Shown: positions 42,159-51,818 of the stretch, piece after piece
Layout of the letters: every line of letters starts with the position of its first letter
Numbering within the stretch: position 1 is the first letter of the stretch
Assembly (NCBI RefSeq): GCF_000282495.1
Contig: NZ_AKJE01000087.1
Coordinates: 62,001 to 126,000 of the forward strand
DNA: 64,000 nt
From: Pseudomonas sp. GM79
GTDB taxonomy: Bacteria; Pseudomonadota; Gammaproteobacteria; Pseudomonadales; Pseudomonadaceae
Reading direction: 5' to 3'
Position numbers and translations under genes: made by a program
The notes under the pieces: generated by a model
What the model was told of the DNA's origin: nothing
Database searches by the model: none
Seen by the model: only the letters and a program-made list of their open reading frames with translations

Positions 42159-42791
42159 TCATTTGCGCAGGCTGGGACTCAAGCGCAGCATATCCAACGC
42201 TGTATCGACACAGCGCTCGGCTTCGGTGTGCAGTTGAAAGCTGTCGGGAGCCAACAGCCACTGATACAGAATGCCATCGACGTACGCATGCAGACTGATG
42301 GCCGCGCGGGCCGTGTCGAGGTCTTCCGGCAACTGCCCGCGATTCACCGCATTACTCAGGGCCAGAGCGATTCGCACATTGCAATCGAGACTGACCGTTC
42401 GGCGCTGCTGGCGCAGGTCGCACATTTCATCAGTGAATTCGCACTTATGAAACAGAATCTCATTGATGCGTCGGGTTTTCGGGTCCAGGGCAACTTGATG
42501 AAACAAATGAATCAGCAGCTTGCGCATGCAGCCCAGCGGATCGAGTTCATCTTCGCTTTCACTGGCCTTGGCCATTTCATCCAGCGGCTCATGCAAGGTA
42601 TCGAGCATCGCCTGCACCAGATCCGCCTTATTACTGAAATGCCAGTAGATGGCCCCGCGAGTCACGCCGGCCAGGGTCGCGATATCGGCCAGCGTCGTGC
42701 GGGCCACGCCGCGCTCGTAAAAGGCTTTTTCTGCCGCTTCGAGTATCTGGCTTCGGGTTTCTTGAGCTTCCTCTTTGGTACGACGGACCAT
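42159..42791 (-). CDS. ttgR: TetR family repressor TtgR
   Basis: The 210-residue regulator starts MVRRTKEEAQETRSQILEAA and has the HTH TTLADIATLAGVTRGAIYWH, matching TtgR of P. putida. It represses the divergent ttgABC operon and its own gene; antibiotics and flavonoids release it from DNA. Length and C-terminus (ALDMLRLSPSLRK) match. The intergenic region carries the expected operator. Confidence 0.94.
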   Translation of the reverse strand: MVRRTKEEAQETRSQILEAAEKAFYERGVARTTLADIATLAGVTRGAIYWHFSNKADLVQAMLDTLHEPLDEMAKASESEDELDPLGCMRKLLIHLFHQVALDPKTRRINEILFHKCEFTDEMCDLRQQRRTVSLDCNVRIALALSNAVNRGQLPEDLDTARAAISLHAYVDGILYQWLLAPDSFQLHTEAERCVDTALDMLRLSPSLRK

Positions 42792-42935
42792 GGCAGTAAA
42801 ACCTCAATCAGGGGTGCTTCAGCGATGTCTGAATATCAGCTGAAGAAAAGTGGGGCGAGCGCTCTCGGGCTTCGTCTGCGGCCTACAATTCAAACCTTTG
42901 GATGGCTTTTGTAACCGTGTGGATACATCGCCAAG

Positions 42936-42970
42936 GCCTTTACAAACAACCATGAACGTAAGTATATTCC
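42936..42970. promoter_or_regulatory. TtgR operator and overlapping promoters
   Basis: TTTACAAACAACCATGAACG followed by TAAGTATATTCC closely matches the known TtgR operator of P. putida (as remembered). The site lies between divergent ttgR and ttgA and should block both promoters. Confidence 0.78.
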
Positions 42971-43056
42971 TTAGCAAGCTACTTATCCACCCGGCAAAAA
43001 TTTTTTAACCTTCCACATTTCTTGTGCGCAATTGCGCGCCTGACCCGAGGATCTTC

Positions 43057-44214
43057 ATGCAATTCAAGCCAGCTGTTACCGCTCTGGTTACTGCCGTCGC
43101 CCTGGCATCGCTGCTCAGCGGATGTAAAAAGGAAGAGGCGGCACCTGCCGCACCAACCCCTCAGGTCGGCGTCGTAACCCTGCAACCTCAAGCCTTCACC
43201 CTGACGTCCGAACTTCCGGGGCGCACCAGTGCGTTCCGCATCGCCGAAGTTCGCCCACAGGTCAACGGCATCATTCTCAAGCGACTGTTCAAGGAAGGCG
43301 GCGACGTCAAGGCCGGTCAGCAGCTTTATCAGATCGACCCATCGGTCTATGACGCGACCCTGAAAAGCGCCGAAGCCAACCTGCGTTCGACCAAGTCGAT
43401 CTCCGACCGCTACAAGCAACTGGTCGATGAACAGGCTGTCAGCCGTCAGGAATACGACACCGCGCAGGCCAACCGCCTGCAATCGGAAGCGTCCCTGCAA
43501 AGCGCCCAGATCAACGTGCGCTACACCAAGGTTTACGCACCGATCTCCGGTCGCATCGGCCGTTCGTCGGTGACTGAAGGCGCGCTGGTCAGCAATGGCC
43601 AAACCGACGCCATGGCCGTCATTCAGCAACTGGACCCGATCTACGTCGACGTCACCCAGTCTTCGGTGGAGCTGCTTGAGCTGCGTCGTGAACTGGAAAG
43701 CGGTCGTCTGCAAAAGGCCGGCGATAATGCCGCCGCGGTCAAGCTGACGCTCGAAGACGGCAGCCAGTACAAGCTGGACGGCAAGCTCGAGTTCTCCGAA
43801 GTTTCGGTTGACCAGACCACCGGCTCCGTAACTCTGCGTGCCGTGTTCCCGAACCCTGATCACACCCTGCTGCCGGGCATGTTCGTTCACGCTCAGTTGC
43901 AGGCTGGTGTGGACAGCGCGGCGATTCTGGCCCCGCAACAAGGCGTGACCCGCGACCTCAAAGGCTCTCCGACCGCGCTGGTCGTCGGTCCGGACAACAA
44001 GGTCGAACTGCGTCAGCTCAAGGCCAGCCGCACTGTCGGTAACCAATGGCTGATTGAAGACGGGCTGAAGGCCGGCGATCGCGTGATCACCGAAGGGCTG
44101 CAATTCGTCAGACCTGGCGTTGAAGTGAAAGCCACTGAAGCCACTAACGTTGGCGCAAAGAGCCCGGCCACCGCACAGGCAGCTAATACTGCTGCCGGCG
44201 GCAAAGGGGAGTAA
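43057..44214 (+). CDS. ttgA: RND efflux periplasmic adaptor, TtgA/EmhA type
   Basis: The 385-residue membrane fusion protein is a lipoprotein with lipobox LLSGC (cysteine 23). It has the HlyD-type biotinyl-lipoyl and hairpin regions: LPGRTSAFRIAEVRPQVNG and coiled-coil segment RYKQLVDEQAVSRQEYD. It links the inner-membrane pump to the outer-membrane channel. The ATG at 43057 has CGAGG upstream. Known homologs export antibiotics and solvents; the exact spectrum cannot be inferred. Confidence 0.94.
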   Translation: MQFKPAVTALVTAVALASLLSGCKKEEAAPAAPTPQVGVVTLQPQAFTLTSELPGRTSAFRIAEVRPQVNGIILKRLFKEGGDVKAGQQLYQIDPSVYDATLKSAEANLRSTKSISDRYKQLVDEQAVSRQEYDTAQANRLQSEASLQSAQINVRYTKVYAPISGRIGRSSVTEGALVSNGQTDAMAVIQQLDPIYVDVTQSSVELLELRRELESGRLQKAGDNAAAVKLTLEDGSQYKLDGKLEFSEVSVDQTTGSVTLRAVFPNPDHTLLPGMFVHAQLQAGVDSAAILAPQQGVTRDLKGSPTALVVGPDNKVELRQLKASRTVGNQWLIEDGLKAGDRVITEGLQFVRPGVEVKATEATNVGAKSPATAQAANTAAGGKGE

Positions 44215-44217
44215 ACC

Positions 44218-47200
44218 ATGTCGAAATTTTTTATCGACCGTCCGATTTTCGCCTGGGTAATTGCCCTGGTGATTATGCTGGTCGGGGCTCTATCGATTCT
44301 CAAACTGCCGATCAACCAATACCCGAGCATTGCGCCTCCAGCTATTGCGATCTCGGTGACCTACCCGGGCGCGTCTGCACAAACCGTGCAGGACACCGTG
44401 GTGCAAGTGATCGAGCAACAGCTCAACGGTATCGATAACCTGCGTTATGTCTCCTCGGAAAGTAACTCCGACGGCAACATGACCATTACCGCGACCTTCG
44501 AGCAGGGCACTAACTCCGATACCGCGCAGGTTCAGGTCCAGAACAAGCTGAACCTGGCCACCCCGCTGCTGCCGCAAGAAGTGCAGCAACAGGGCATCCG
44601 CGTGACCAAGTCGGTGAAAAACTTCCTGATGGTCATCGGCGTGGTGTCGCGCGACGGCAGCATGACCAAGGACGACCTGTCCAACTACATCGTGTCGAAC
44701 ATGCAGGACCCGATTTCGCGCACCGCCGGTGTCGGTGACTTCCAGGTCTTCGGTGCCCAGTACGCGATGCGGATCTGGCTGGACCCGGCCAAGTTGAACA
44801 ACTACAACCTGACCCCGGTGGACGTGAAAACCGCCATCGCGGCGCAGAACGTCCAGGTCTCGTCCGGTCAACTCGGCGGCCTGCCTGCCCTGCCCGGCCA
44901 GCAGCTGAACGCGACGATCATCGGCAAGACCCGTCTGCAGACCGCCGAGCAGTTCAAGGCGATTCTGTTGAAGGTCAACAAGGACGGCTCGCAAGTGCGT
45001 GTCGGCGACGTTGCGGAAGTCGGTCTGGGTGGCGAAAACTACTCGATCAGCGCCCAGTTCAACGGCGCCCCGGCCTCCGGCCTGGCGGTGAAACTGGCCA
45101 ACGGCGCCAACGCCCTCGACACCGCAAAAGCCCTGCGCAATACCATCGACACCCTCAAGCCTTTCTTCCCGGAAGGGATGGAAGTGGTGTTCCCGTACGA
45201 CACCACCCCGGTGGTGACCGAGTCGATCAAGGGCGTGGTTGAAACCCTGGTCGAAGCGATCGTGCTGGTGTTCCTGGTGATGTTCCTGTTCCTGCAAAAC
45301 TTCCGCGCCACCGTCATCACCACGATGACCGTGCCAGTGGTATTGCTGGGTACGTTCGGGATCCTCGCGGCGTTCGGCTTCAGCATCAACACCCTGACCA
45401 TGTTCGGCATGGTATTGGCCATCGGCTTGCTGGTGGACGATGCCATCGTCGTGGTGGAAAACGTTGAACGGGTCATGAGCGAAGAAGGCCTGTCACCCAA
45501 GGAGGCCACGAAGAAATCCATGGGGCAGATCCAGGGTGCCCTGGTCGGTATCGCCCTGGTGCTGTCGGCGGTACTGCTGCCGATGGCGTTCTTCAGTGGT
45601 TCCACCGGTGTGATCTACAAGCAGTTCTCGATCACCATCGTTTCGGCCATGGCCTTGTCGGTATTGGTGGCATTGATCTTCACTCCAGCGCTCTGCGCGA
45701 CCATGCTCAAGGCGATTCCGAAAGGCGAGCACGGTACGCCGAAACGCGGCTTCTTCGGCTGGTTCAACCGCAGCTTCGACCGTGGCGTCAAAAGCTACGA
45801 GCGCGGCGTGGGCAATATACTTACGCACAAGGCTCCCTACCTGCTGGCGTACCTGATCATTGTGGTCGGCATGATCTGGCTGTTCACCCGTATTCCAACG
45901 GCGTTCCTGCCCGAAGAAGACCAGGGCGTACTGTTTGCGCAAGTGCAAACCCCGGCCGGTTCCAGCTCCCAGCGCACGCAAGTGGTCGTGGACGAAATGC
46001 GCGAATTCCTGCTGCGTCCGAGCTCGGAGGGCGGTGAAGGCGATGCGGTAGCCTCGGTCTTTACCGTGACCGGCTTCAACTTCGCCGGTCGTGGTCAGAG
46101 TTCGGGTATGGCGTTCATCATGCTCAAACCGTGGGAAGAACGTAACGCCGACAACAGCGTGTTCAAACTCGCGGCCCGTGCCCAACAGCACTTCTTTACG
46201 TTCCGCGACGCCATGGTGTTTGCCTTCGCACCACCGGCGGTACTGGAACTGGGTAACGCCACCGGTTTCGACGTGTTCCTCCAGGACCGCGCCGGTATCG
46301 GTCACGAGAAACTGATGGAAGCCCGTAACCAGTTCCTCGGCATGGCGGCGCAAAGCAAGGTCCTGTCGCAAGTCCGTCCTAACGGCCTGAACGACGAGCC
46401 GCAATACCAGCTGGAAATCGACGATGAGAAGGCCAGCGCCCTGGGCGTGACCCTCACCGACATCAACAACACCCTGTCGATTGCCCTGGGCAGTAGCTAT
46501 GTGAACGACTTCATCGACCGCGGTCGAGTGAAGAAGGTTTACATACAAGGCCTGCCTGGCGCTCGCATGAGCCCCGAAGACCTGAAGAAGTGGTACGTGC
46601 GCAACAGCGCCGGCACCATGGTTCCGTTCTCGTCGTTTGCCAAGGGTGAGTGGATCTACGGTTCGCCGAAACTGGCCCGTTACAACGGCGTGGAAGCGAT
46701 GGAAATCCTCGGTGCCCCGGCGCCAGGCCATTCCACTGGTGAAGCGATGGCCGAAGTCGAAGCCCTGGCCAAGAAACTGCCGGCCGGTGTCGGTATTTCC
46801 TGGACTGGCCTGTCGTACGAGGAACGTCTGTCCGGCTCGCAAGCGCCCGCGTTGTATGCCTTGTCGCTGCTGATGGTGTTCCTGTGTCTGGCGGCGCTGT
46901 ATGAAAGCTGGTCGATCCCGATCGCGGTGATGCTGGTGGTACCGCTGGGGATTATCGGTGCGCTGATGGCAACCAGCATGCGTGGCCTGTCCAACGACGT
47001 GTACTTCCAGGTGGGGCTGTTAACCACGATCGGCCTGGCGGCGAAAAACGCCATTCTGATCGTCGAGTTCGCCAAGGAACTGCATGAGCAAGGACGTAGC
47101 TTGCGCGATGCCGCGATCGAAGCCTGCCGGATGCGTCTGCGACCGATCATCATGACCTCGCTCGCGTTCGTGCTCGGTGTGGTTCCGCTGGCCATTTCCA

Positions 47201-47382
47201 CGGGCGCAGGTTCGGGTAGCCAGCATGCGATCGGTACCGGGGTGATTGGCGGTATGATCACAGCCACTGTGCTGGCGATCTTCTGGGTCCCCTTGTTCTT
47301 TGTCACCGTGTCGTCCATGGGCCAGCGCAAAGTCGCCGACCAAGATGATGACGCCATTGAACCATCTAAAGAGGCTGGCTAA
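44218..47382 (+). CDS. ttgB: RND multidrug efflux permease, TtgB/EmhB type
   Basis: The 1054-residue protein is of normal RND length, with 12 predicted helices and two large periplasmic loops. The first helix is MSKFFIDRPIFAWVIALVIM, and the proton-relay aspartates fall in LAIGLLVDDAIVVVENVER. It pumps hydrophobic antibiotics and solvents using proton-motive force. It starts four bases behind ttgA and overlaps ttgC by the TAATG junction. Confidence 0.96.
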   Translation: MSKFFIDRPIFAWVIALVIMLVGALSILKLPINQYPSIAPPAIAISVTYPGASAQTVQDTVVQVIEQQLNGIDNLRYVSSESNSDGNMTITATFEQGTNSDTAQVQVQNKLNLATPLLPQEVQQQGIRVTKSVKNFLMVIGVVSRDGSMTKDDLSNYIVSNMQDPISRTAGVGDFQVFGAQYAMRIWLDPAKLNNYNLTPVDVKTAIAAQNVQVSSGQLGGLPALPGQQLNATIIGKTRLQTAEQFKAILLKVNKDGSQVRVGDVAEVGLGGENYSISAQFNGAPASGLAVKLANGANALDTAKALRNTIDTLKPFFPEGMEVVFPYDTTPVVTESIKGVVETLVEAIVLVFLVMFLFLQNFRATVITTMTVPVVLLGTFGILAAFGFSINTLTMFGMVLAIGLLVDDAIVVVENVERVMSEEGLSPKEATKKSMGQIQGALVGIALVLSAVLLPMAFFSGSTGVIYKQFSITIVSAMALSVLVALIFTPALCATMLKAIPKGEHGTPKRGFFGWFNRSFDRGVKSYERGVGNILTHKAPYLLAYLIIVVGMIWLFTRIPTAFLPEEDQGVLFAQVQTPAGSSSQRTQVVVDEMREFLLRPSSEGGEGDAVASVFTVTGFNFAGRGQSSGMAFIMLKPWEERNADNSVFKLAARAQQHFFTFRDAMVFAFAPPAVLELGNATGFDVFLQDRAGIGHEKLMEARNQFLGMAAQSKVLSQVRPNGLNDEPQYQLEIDDEKASALGVTLTDINNTLSIALGSSYVNDFIDRGRVKKVYIQGLPGARMSPEDLKKWYVRNSAGTMVPFSSFAKGEWIYGSPKLARYNGVEAMEILGAPAPGHSTGEAMAEVEALAKKLPAGVGISWTGLSYEERLSGSQAPALYALSLLMVFLCLAALYESWSIPIAVMLVVPLGIIGALMATSMRGLSNDVYFQVGLLTTIGLAAKNAILIVEFAKELHEQGRSLRDAAIEACRMRLRPIIMTSLAFVLGVVPLAISTGAGSGSQHAIGTGVIGGMITATVLAIFWVPLFFVTVSSMGQRKVADQDDDAIEPSKEAG

Positions 47383-48842
47383 TGAGCAAGTCGCTACTCT
47401 CCATCGCAGTCGCCGCCTTCGTGCTGAGCGGCTGCTCGCTGATACCCGATTATCAGCAGCCTGAAGCACCGGTGGCGGGCCAATACCCGCAAGGCCCGGC
47501 GTATTCGCCGGCCCAGGCGCCCAACCAGGCCGCCGCTGAACAAGGCTGGAAGCAGTTTTTCCACGACCCGGCGCTGCAACAGCTGATTCAGACCGCGCTG
47601 GAGAACAACCGTGACCTGCGCGTCGCGGCGCTGAACATCGACGCTTATGCGGCTCAATACCGCATTCAGCGTGCCGATCTGTTCCCGGCGGTTTCGGCCA
47701 CCGGCAGCGGCAGCCGTCAGCGAGTCCCGGCACGGGCCTCGCAAACCGGTGAAGCAGCCATCTCCAGTTCTTACTCGGCCACCGTCGGCATCAGCGCTTA
47801 TGAACTTGACCTGTTCGGTCGGGTTCGCAGCCTGAGCGAAGAAGCCCTGCAGAAATACTTCGCCACTGAAGAAGCACGCCGCAGCACGCAGATCAGCCTG
47901 GTGGCCAGTGTGGCCAATGCCTATCTGACCTGGCAGGCTGATAAAGAGCTGCTGAAACTGACCCAGGAAACCCTCGGCGCCTTCGAGGAGAGCTACAAGC
48001 TCACCTCGCGCAGCAACGAAGTGGGTGTCGCCTCGGCGCTGGATCTGGCCCAGTCGCGTACCTCGGTGGAAAACGCCCGTGTGCAACTGGCCAAATACAC
48101 CCGTCAGGTCGCCCAGGATGAAAACAGCCTGGTGCTGCTGCTCGGCACCGGTATCCCGGCCAATCTGCAAGCGGCCAAGCCACTGTCGGACGACGTGCTG
48201 AGCGAAGTTCCGGCCGGCCTGCCGTCGGACTTGCTGCAACGTCGTCCGGACATCCTTCAGGCCGAGTACAACCTCAAGGCTGCCAACGCCAACATCGGCG
48301 CGGCACGGGCTGCGTTCTTCCCGAGCATCAGCCTGACCGCCAATGCCGGCTCCCTGAGCCCGGATCTGTCCGGTCTGTTCAAGGGCGGTTCGGGCACCTG
48401 GTTGTTCCAGCCACAGATCAACTTGCCGATCTTCAACGCCGGCAGCCTGCGCGCCAGCCTGGATTACTCCAAGATCCAGAAAGACATCGGCGTGGCGAAC
48501 TACGAGAAGTCCATTCAAACGGCCTTCCAGGAAGTCGCCGATGGCCTGGCTGCACGCCAGACCTACACCGAGCAGTTGCAGGCTCAGCGTGATTTCGTCA
48601 GCGCCAACCAGGACTACTACCGTCTGGCCGAGCGTCGCTACCGCATCGGTGTCGACAGCAACCTGACCTTCCTCGACGCCCAGCGCCAGTTGTTCAGCGC
48701 CCAACAAGCGCTGATCACCGACCGTCTGGCGCAGCTGACCAGCGCGGTCAATCTGTACAAGGCATTGGGTGGTGGCTGGAATGAACAGACGGCGAAGAAC
48801 GAGCCGTTGAAAGAAGAAGCGCCGAAGATGAAGTTGTTCTGA
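47382..48842 (+). CDS. ttgC: RND efflux outer-membrane channel, TtgC/EmhC type
   Basis: The 486-residue TolC-family lipoprotein has lipobox VLSGC (cysteine 18), two OEP domains, and typical repeats (EQGWKQFFHDPALQQLI; LLQRRPDILQAEYNLKAAN). It forms the trimeric outer-membrane exit of the pump. The ATG overlaps the ttgB stop, and a terminator follows 16 bases after the stop. Confidence 0.95.
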   Translation: MSKSLLSIAVAAFVLSGCSLIPDYQQPEAPVAGQYPQGPAYSPAQAPNQAAAEQGWKQFFHDPALQQLIQTALENNRDLRVAALNIDAYAAQYRIQRADLFPAVSATGSGSRQRVPARASQTGEAAISSSYSATVGISAYELDLFGRVRSLSEEALQKYFATEEARRSTQISLVASVANAYLTWQADKELLKLTQETLGAFEESYKLTSRSNEVGVASALDLAQSRTSVENARVQLAKYTRQVAQDENSLVLLLGTGIPANLQAAKPLSDDVLSEVPAGLPSDLLQRRPDILQAEYNLKAANANIGAARAAFFPSISLTANAGSLSPDLSGLFKGGSGTWLFQPQINLPIFNAGSLRASLDYSKIQKDIGVANYEKSIQTAFQEVADGLAARQTYTEQLQAQRDFVSANQDYYRLAERRYRIGVDSNLTFLDAQRQLFSAQQALITDRLAQLTSAVNLYKALGGGWNEQTAKNEPLKEEAPKMKLF

Positions 48843-48857
48843 TAGCGCGGTAAAAAC

Positions 48858-48885
48858 AAAAAGCCCACCGATTGGTGGGCTTTTT
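48858..48885 (+). terminator. Rho-independent terminator of ttgABC
   Basis: AAGCCCACC and GGTGGGCTT form a 9-bp stem around GATT, followed by TTTTTG. Confidence 0.9.
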
Positions 48886-48903
48886 GTTGGCGGCGCGAAA
48901 GCC

Positions 48904-48988
48904 AGATCAAAAGATCGCAGCCTTCGGCAGCTCCTACGCAGGTGCGCGATTTCATGTAGTACCGCTGAAGACTGCGATCTTTTGATCT
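48904..48988. repeat. REP family B pair, diverged
   Basis: GATCAAAAGATCGCAGCCTT (48905 on) pairs with a degraded second unit (ATGTAGTACCGCTGAAGACT) and ends GCGATCTTTTGATC. Confidence 0.82.
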
Positions 48989-48994
48989 TTTGCC

Positions 48995-49009
48995 GTTCGA
49001 TAATCGCCC
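48995..49009 (+). promoter_or_regulatory. PcaR-type half-site upstream of the porin gene
   Basis: GTTCGATAATCGCCC differs by one base from the recalled PcaR-binding sequence GTTCGATAATCGCAC of P. putida. It lies 214 bases before the porin ATG. No second arm with the expected spacing was found; a related CGATTGAAC lies at 49025. Confidence 0.5.
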
Positions 49010-49222
49010 AAAACCCGCCCTCGCCGATTGAACCGTTTAGTCCCTTTCCCTCACCATCTGTCGCACAAAACCAATAACAACAGGTTCGACATCATGTCCC
49101 CGCGCCCTGCCCTGTCCGGCTGACTTCGCCCCCGCTTTTCTGAATTCGAAATCTTATGTCTGCAACCCAAACGTTGCGGCACCACCCTGTTTCACCTCCA
49201 AGAATTAGAGAGACCCGAGCCC

Positions 49223-50479
49223 ATGACGCCTTCCACGCAGTATTTCTTTCCCAGCCTGATCGCCATCGCACTGGCCGGTGCGGCCCTGCCCGCCATGGCC
49301 GAGGAAGCCGGTTTTGTCGAAGGCGCCAAGGTCAACCTGAACCTGCGCAATTTCTACATCAACCGTAACTTCACCAACCCGACCAAAAGCCAGGGCAAGG
49401 CTGAAGAGTGGACGCAAAGTTTCATCCTCGACGCCAAGTCCGGGTTCACCCAGGGCACCGTCGGGTTTGGCATGGACGTGCTGGGCTTGTACTCGGTCAA
49501 GCTCGACGGCGGCAAAGGCACCGGCGGTACGCAGTTGTTGCCGCTGGATCAAGATGGTCGTCCGGCAGACAATTTCGGTCGAACCAACGTGGCGTTCAAG
49601 GCCAAGCTGTCCCAGACCGAAGTGAAGGTCGGCGAGTGGATGCCGGTGCTGCCGATCCTGCGTTCGGACGACGGTCGCTCGCTGCCGCAAACCTTCCGTG
49701 GCGGCCAGATCACCTCGAAGGAAATCGACGGCCTGACGCTCTACGGCGGCCAGTTCCGCGCCAACAGCCCGCGCGATGACAGCAGCATGAATGACATGTC
49801 GATGACCGGCAAAGCGGCGTTCACCTCAGACCGCTTCAACTTTCAGGGCGGTGAATATGCCTTCAACGGCAAGCGCACCCAGATCGGCCTGTGGAACGCT
49901 GAACTCAAGGACATCTACAACCAGCAATACGTCAACCTGATCCACACCCAACCACTGGGCGACTGGACGCTGGGCGCCAATCTGGGGTTCTTCTACGGCA
50001 AGGATGACGGCAGCGCCCGGGCCGGCGAGCTGGACAACAAAACCTGGTCGGGCCTGTTCTCGGCCAAATATGGCGGCAACACCTTCTATGTCGGCCTGCA
50101 AAAACTCACCGGTGACAGTGCCTGGATGCGGGTCAACGGCACCAGCGGCGGCACCTTGGCCAACGACAGCTACAACGCCAGCTATGACAATGCGAAGGAA
50201 AGATCCTGGCAATTGCGCCACGACTACAACTTCGCCGCCCTTGGCGTGCCAGGCCTGACCCTGATGAACCGCTACATCAGCGGCGACAACGTACACACTG
50301 CAACCACCAGCGACGGCAAGGAATGGGGCCGTGAAAGCGAACTGGGCTACACCGTGCAGAGCGGTACGCTCAAAGACCTCAACGTCAAATGGCGCAACTC
50401 GACCATCCGCCGCGACTTCAGCAACAATGAGTTCGACGAGAACCGGTTGATCGTCAGCTATCCGATCAGCCTGCTGTAA
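49223..50479 (+). CDS. OprD family outer-membrane porin, probable pca porin
   Basis: The 418-residue protein has a signal cut after PAMA (residue 26) and OprD-family segments (AKVNLNLRNFYINRNFTNP; ENRLIVSYPISLL at the end). OprD-like porins take up basic amino acids or aromatic acids. Its position next to a full pca set and a PcaR-type site suggests uptake of protocatechuate or 4-hydroxybenzoate, as for PcaP. It is transcribed towards the convergent pca genes. Confidence 0.87.
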   Translation: MTPSTQYFFPSLIAIALAGAALPAMAEEAGFVEGAKVNLNLRNFYINRNFTNPTKSQGKAEEWTQSFILDAKSGFTQGTVGFGMDVLGLYSVKLDGGKGTGGTQLLPLDQDGRPADNFGRTNVAFKAKLSQTEVKVGEWMPVLPILRSDDGRSLPQTFRGGQITSKEIDGLTLYGGQFRANSPRDDSSMNDMSMTGKAAFTSDRFNFQGGEYAFNGKRTQIGLWNAELKDIYNQQYVNLIHTQPLGDWTLGANLGFFYGKDDGSARAGELDNKTWSGLFSAKYGGNTFYVGLQKLTGDSAWMRVNGTSGGTLANDSYNASYDNAKERSWQLRHDYNFAALGVPGLTLMNRYISGDNVHTATTSDGKEWGRESELGYTVQSGTLKDLNVKWRNSTIRRDFSNNEFDENRLIVSYPISLL

Positions 50480-50491
50480 ACACAGACCAAA

Positions 50492-50582
50492 TGTGGGAGC
50501 GGGCTTGCTCGCGAAAGCGGTGCATCAGCTTGCATCAATGCTGAATGTTAAACCGCTTTCGCGAGCAAGCCCGCTCCCACAG
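50492..50582. repeat. REP family A inverted pair
   Basis: GTGGGAGCGGGCTTGCTCGCGAA then TTTCGCGAGCAAGCCCGCTC about 40 bases later. It lies between the porin gene and pcaC, whose stop is 15 bases away. Confidence 0.9.
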
Positions 50583-50597
50583 GTGGGTGGTGGACAG

Positions 50598-50990
50598 TTA
50601 CTCCCGCGATTCAACCCCCAACTCATCCCACACCGATTCAGCCAGGTGGAACGTCGCGTTGGCCGCCGGGATGCCGCAGTAGATCGCACTCTGCATGATC
50701 ACTTCCTTGATCTCGCCGCGGGTCACGCCGTTGTTGGCGGCGGCGCGCAGGTGCAGTTTGAGTTCTTCGTTGCGGTTCATGCCGATCAGCATCGCGATGG
50801 TGATCAGGCTACGGGTGTGGCGCGGCAGGCCCGGGCGGGTCCAGATGTCGCCCCAGGCGTGGCGGGTGATCATCTCCTGGAACTCCGAGTTGAACTCGGT
50901 CAGCGCATTCAGGCTGCGGTCGACATGGGCGTCGCCCAGTACTGCGCGGCGAACGTTCAGGCCCTCGTCGTAACGTTGTTTCTCGTCCAC
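50598..50990 (-). CDS. pcaC: 4-carboxymuconolactone decarboxylase
   Basis: This 130-residue CMD-family enzyme matches Pseudomonas PcaC (RHAWGDIWTRPGLPRHTRSL; HLRAAANNGVTRGEIKEVIM). It decarboxylates gamma-carboxymuconolactone. The start is GTG at 50990 with GAGGGG seven bases upstream, giving the standard MDEKQRY start; upstream frame reads into pcaD and is rejected. It is the last gene of the pca TBDC group. Confidence 0.95.
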   Translation of the reverse strand: MDEKQRYDEGLNVRRAVLGDAHVDRSLNALTEFNSEFQEMITRHAWGDIWTRPGLPRHTRSLITIAMLIGMNRNEELKLHLRAAANNGVTRGEIKEVIMQSAIYCGIPAANATFHLAESVWDELGVESRE

Positions 50991-51000
50991 AACAATCCCC

Positions 51001-51807
51001 TCAATGAGCTGACAAAAACGCCAGTACTCGGTCGCTGAATGCAGCGCCGGCCTGGACGTTGGACAGGTGCGCGGCGTAGAACTCGGCGTACTCGGCACCT
51101 TGCACATGTTCCTGAATGAAATGCCCGCCGGACGGTGGCGTAACAGCATCTTCAGTGCCGGCGATCACCAGCAGCGGCACCTTGATCGACGACAACTGAT
51201 CGCGGAAATCGGCATCACGTACCGCCGCGCAATTGGCCGCGTAACCTTCAGGCGAAGTCGCCGCGAGCATGTCGGTAATCCGCTTGACCGCTGCCGGATT
51301 GGCCTCGGCAAAATCCGCAGTGAACCAGCGCGCAATCGACGCATCACGCAGGGCAACCATCGCCGCCGAGCCGTCACGCAGCACGGTTTCGATCCGTGGA
51401 TTCCACACCGATGGGTCGCCGATTTTCGCCGCGGTGTTGCACACGATCAGTTTGTTCAAACGCTGACCGGCATTGATCCCCAGCCATTGACCGATCAACC
51501 CGCCCATGGACAGCCCACAGAAATGCACGCGTTCGATGTGCAGCGCATCCAGCAGCGCCAGCACGTCGCGGCCCAGTTGCTCGATGCTGTACGGCCCCGG
51601 CGTCACCAACGATTGGCCGTGACCACGGGTATCGAAACGCAGCACGCGAAAATGCTCGGTGAATGCAGGGATTTGCGCGTCCCACATGTGCAGGTCGGTG
51701 CCCAGTGAGTTGGACAGCACCAGCACCGGCGCATCCGCCGGTCCATCGAGTTGCGGCCCTTGAATTTGGTAATGCAGTTCGCCCTCGGCGAGTTGTACGA
51801 ATGCCAC
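51001..51807 (-). CDS. pcaD: 3-oxoadipate enol-lactonase
   Basis: The 268-residue alpha/beta hydrolase has the nucleophile CGLSMGGLIGQ and a normal length. It hydrolyses 3-oxoadipate enol-lactone to 3-oxoadipate. The start is GTG at 51807 with AAGGAG seven bases upstream; the longer frame uses TTG inside that Shine-Dalgarno. It lies between pcaB and pcaC. Confidence 0.95.
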   Translation of the reverse strand: MAFVQLAEGELHYQIQGPQLDGPADAPVLVLSNSLGTDLHMWDAQIPAFTEHFRVLRFDTRGHGQSLVTPGPYSIEQLGRDVLALLDALHIERVHFCGLSMGGLIGQWLGINAGQRLNKLIVCNTAAKIGDPSVWNPRIETVLRDGSAAMVALRDASIARWFTADFAEANPAAVKRITDMLAATSPEGYAANCAAVRDADFRDQLSSIKVPLLVIAGTEDAVTPPSGGHFIQEHVQGAEYAEFYAAHLSNVQAGAAFSDRVLAFLSAH

Positions 51808-51818
51808 GGCAGTCTCCT

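Noticed and set aside
45493..46842. 449-residue frame antisense to ttgB
   Set aside because: It lies fully inside a recognised RND permease and is rich in His/Arg/Gln as usual for antisense frames.
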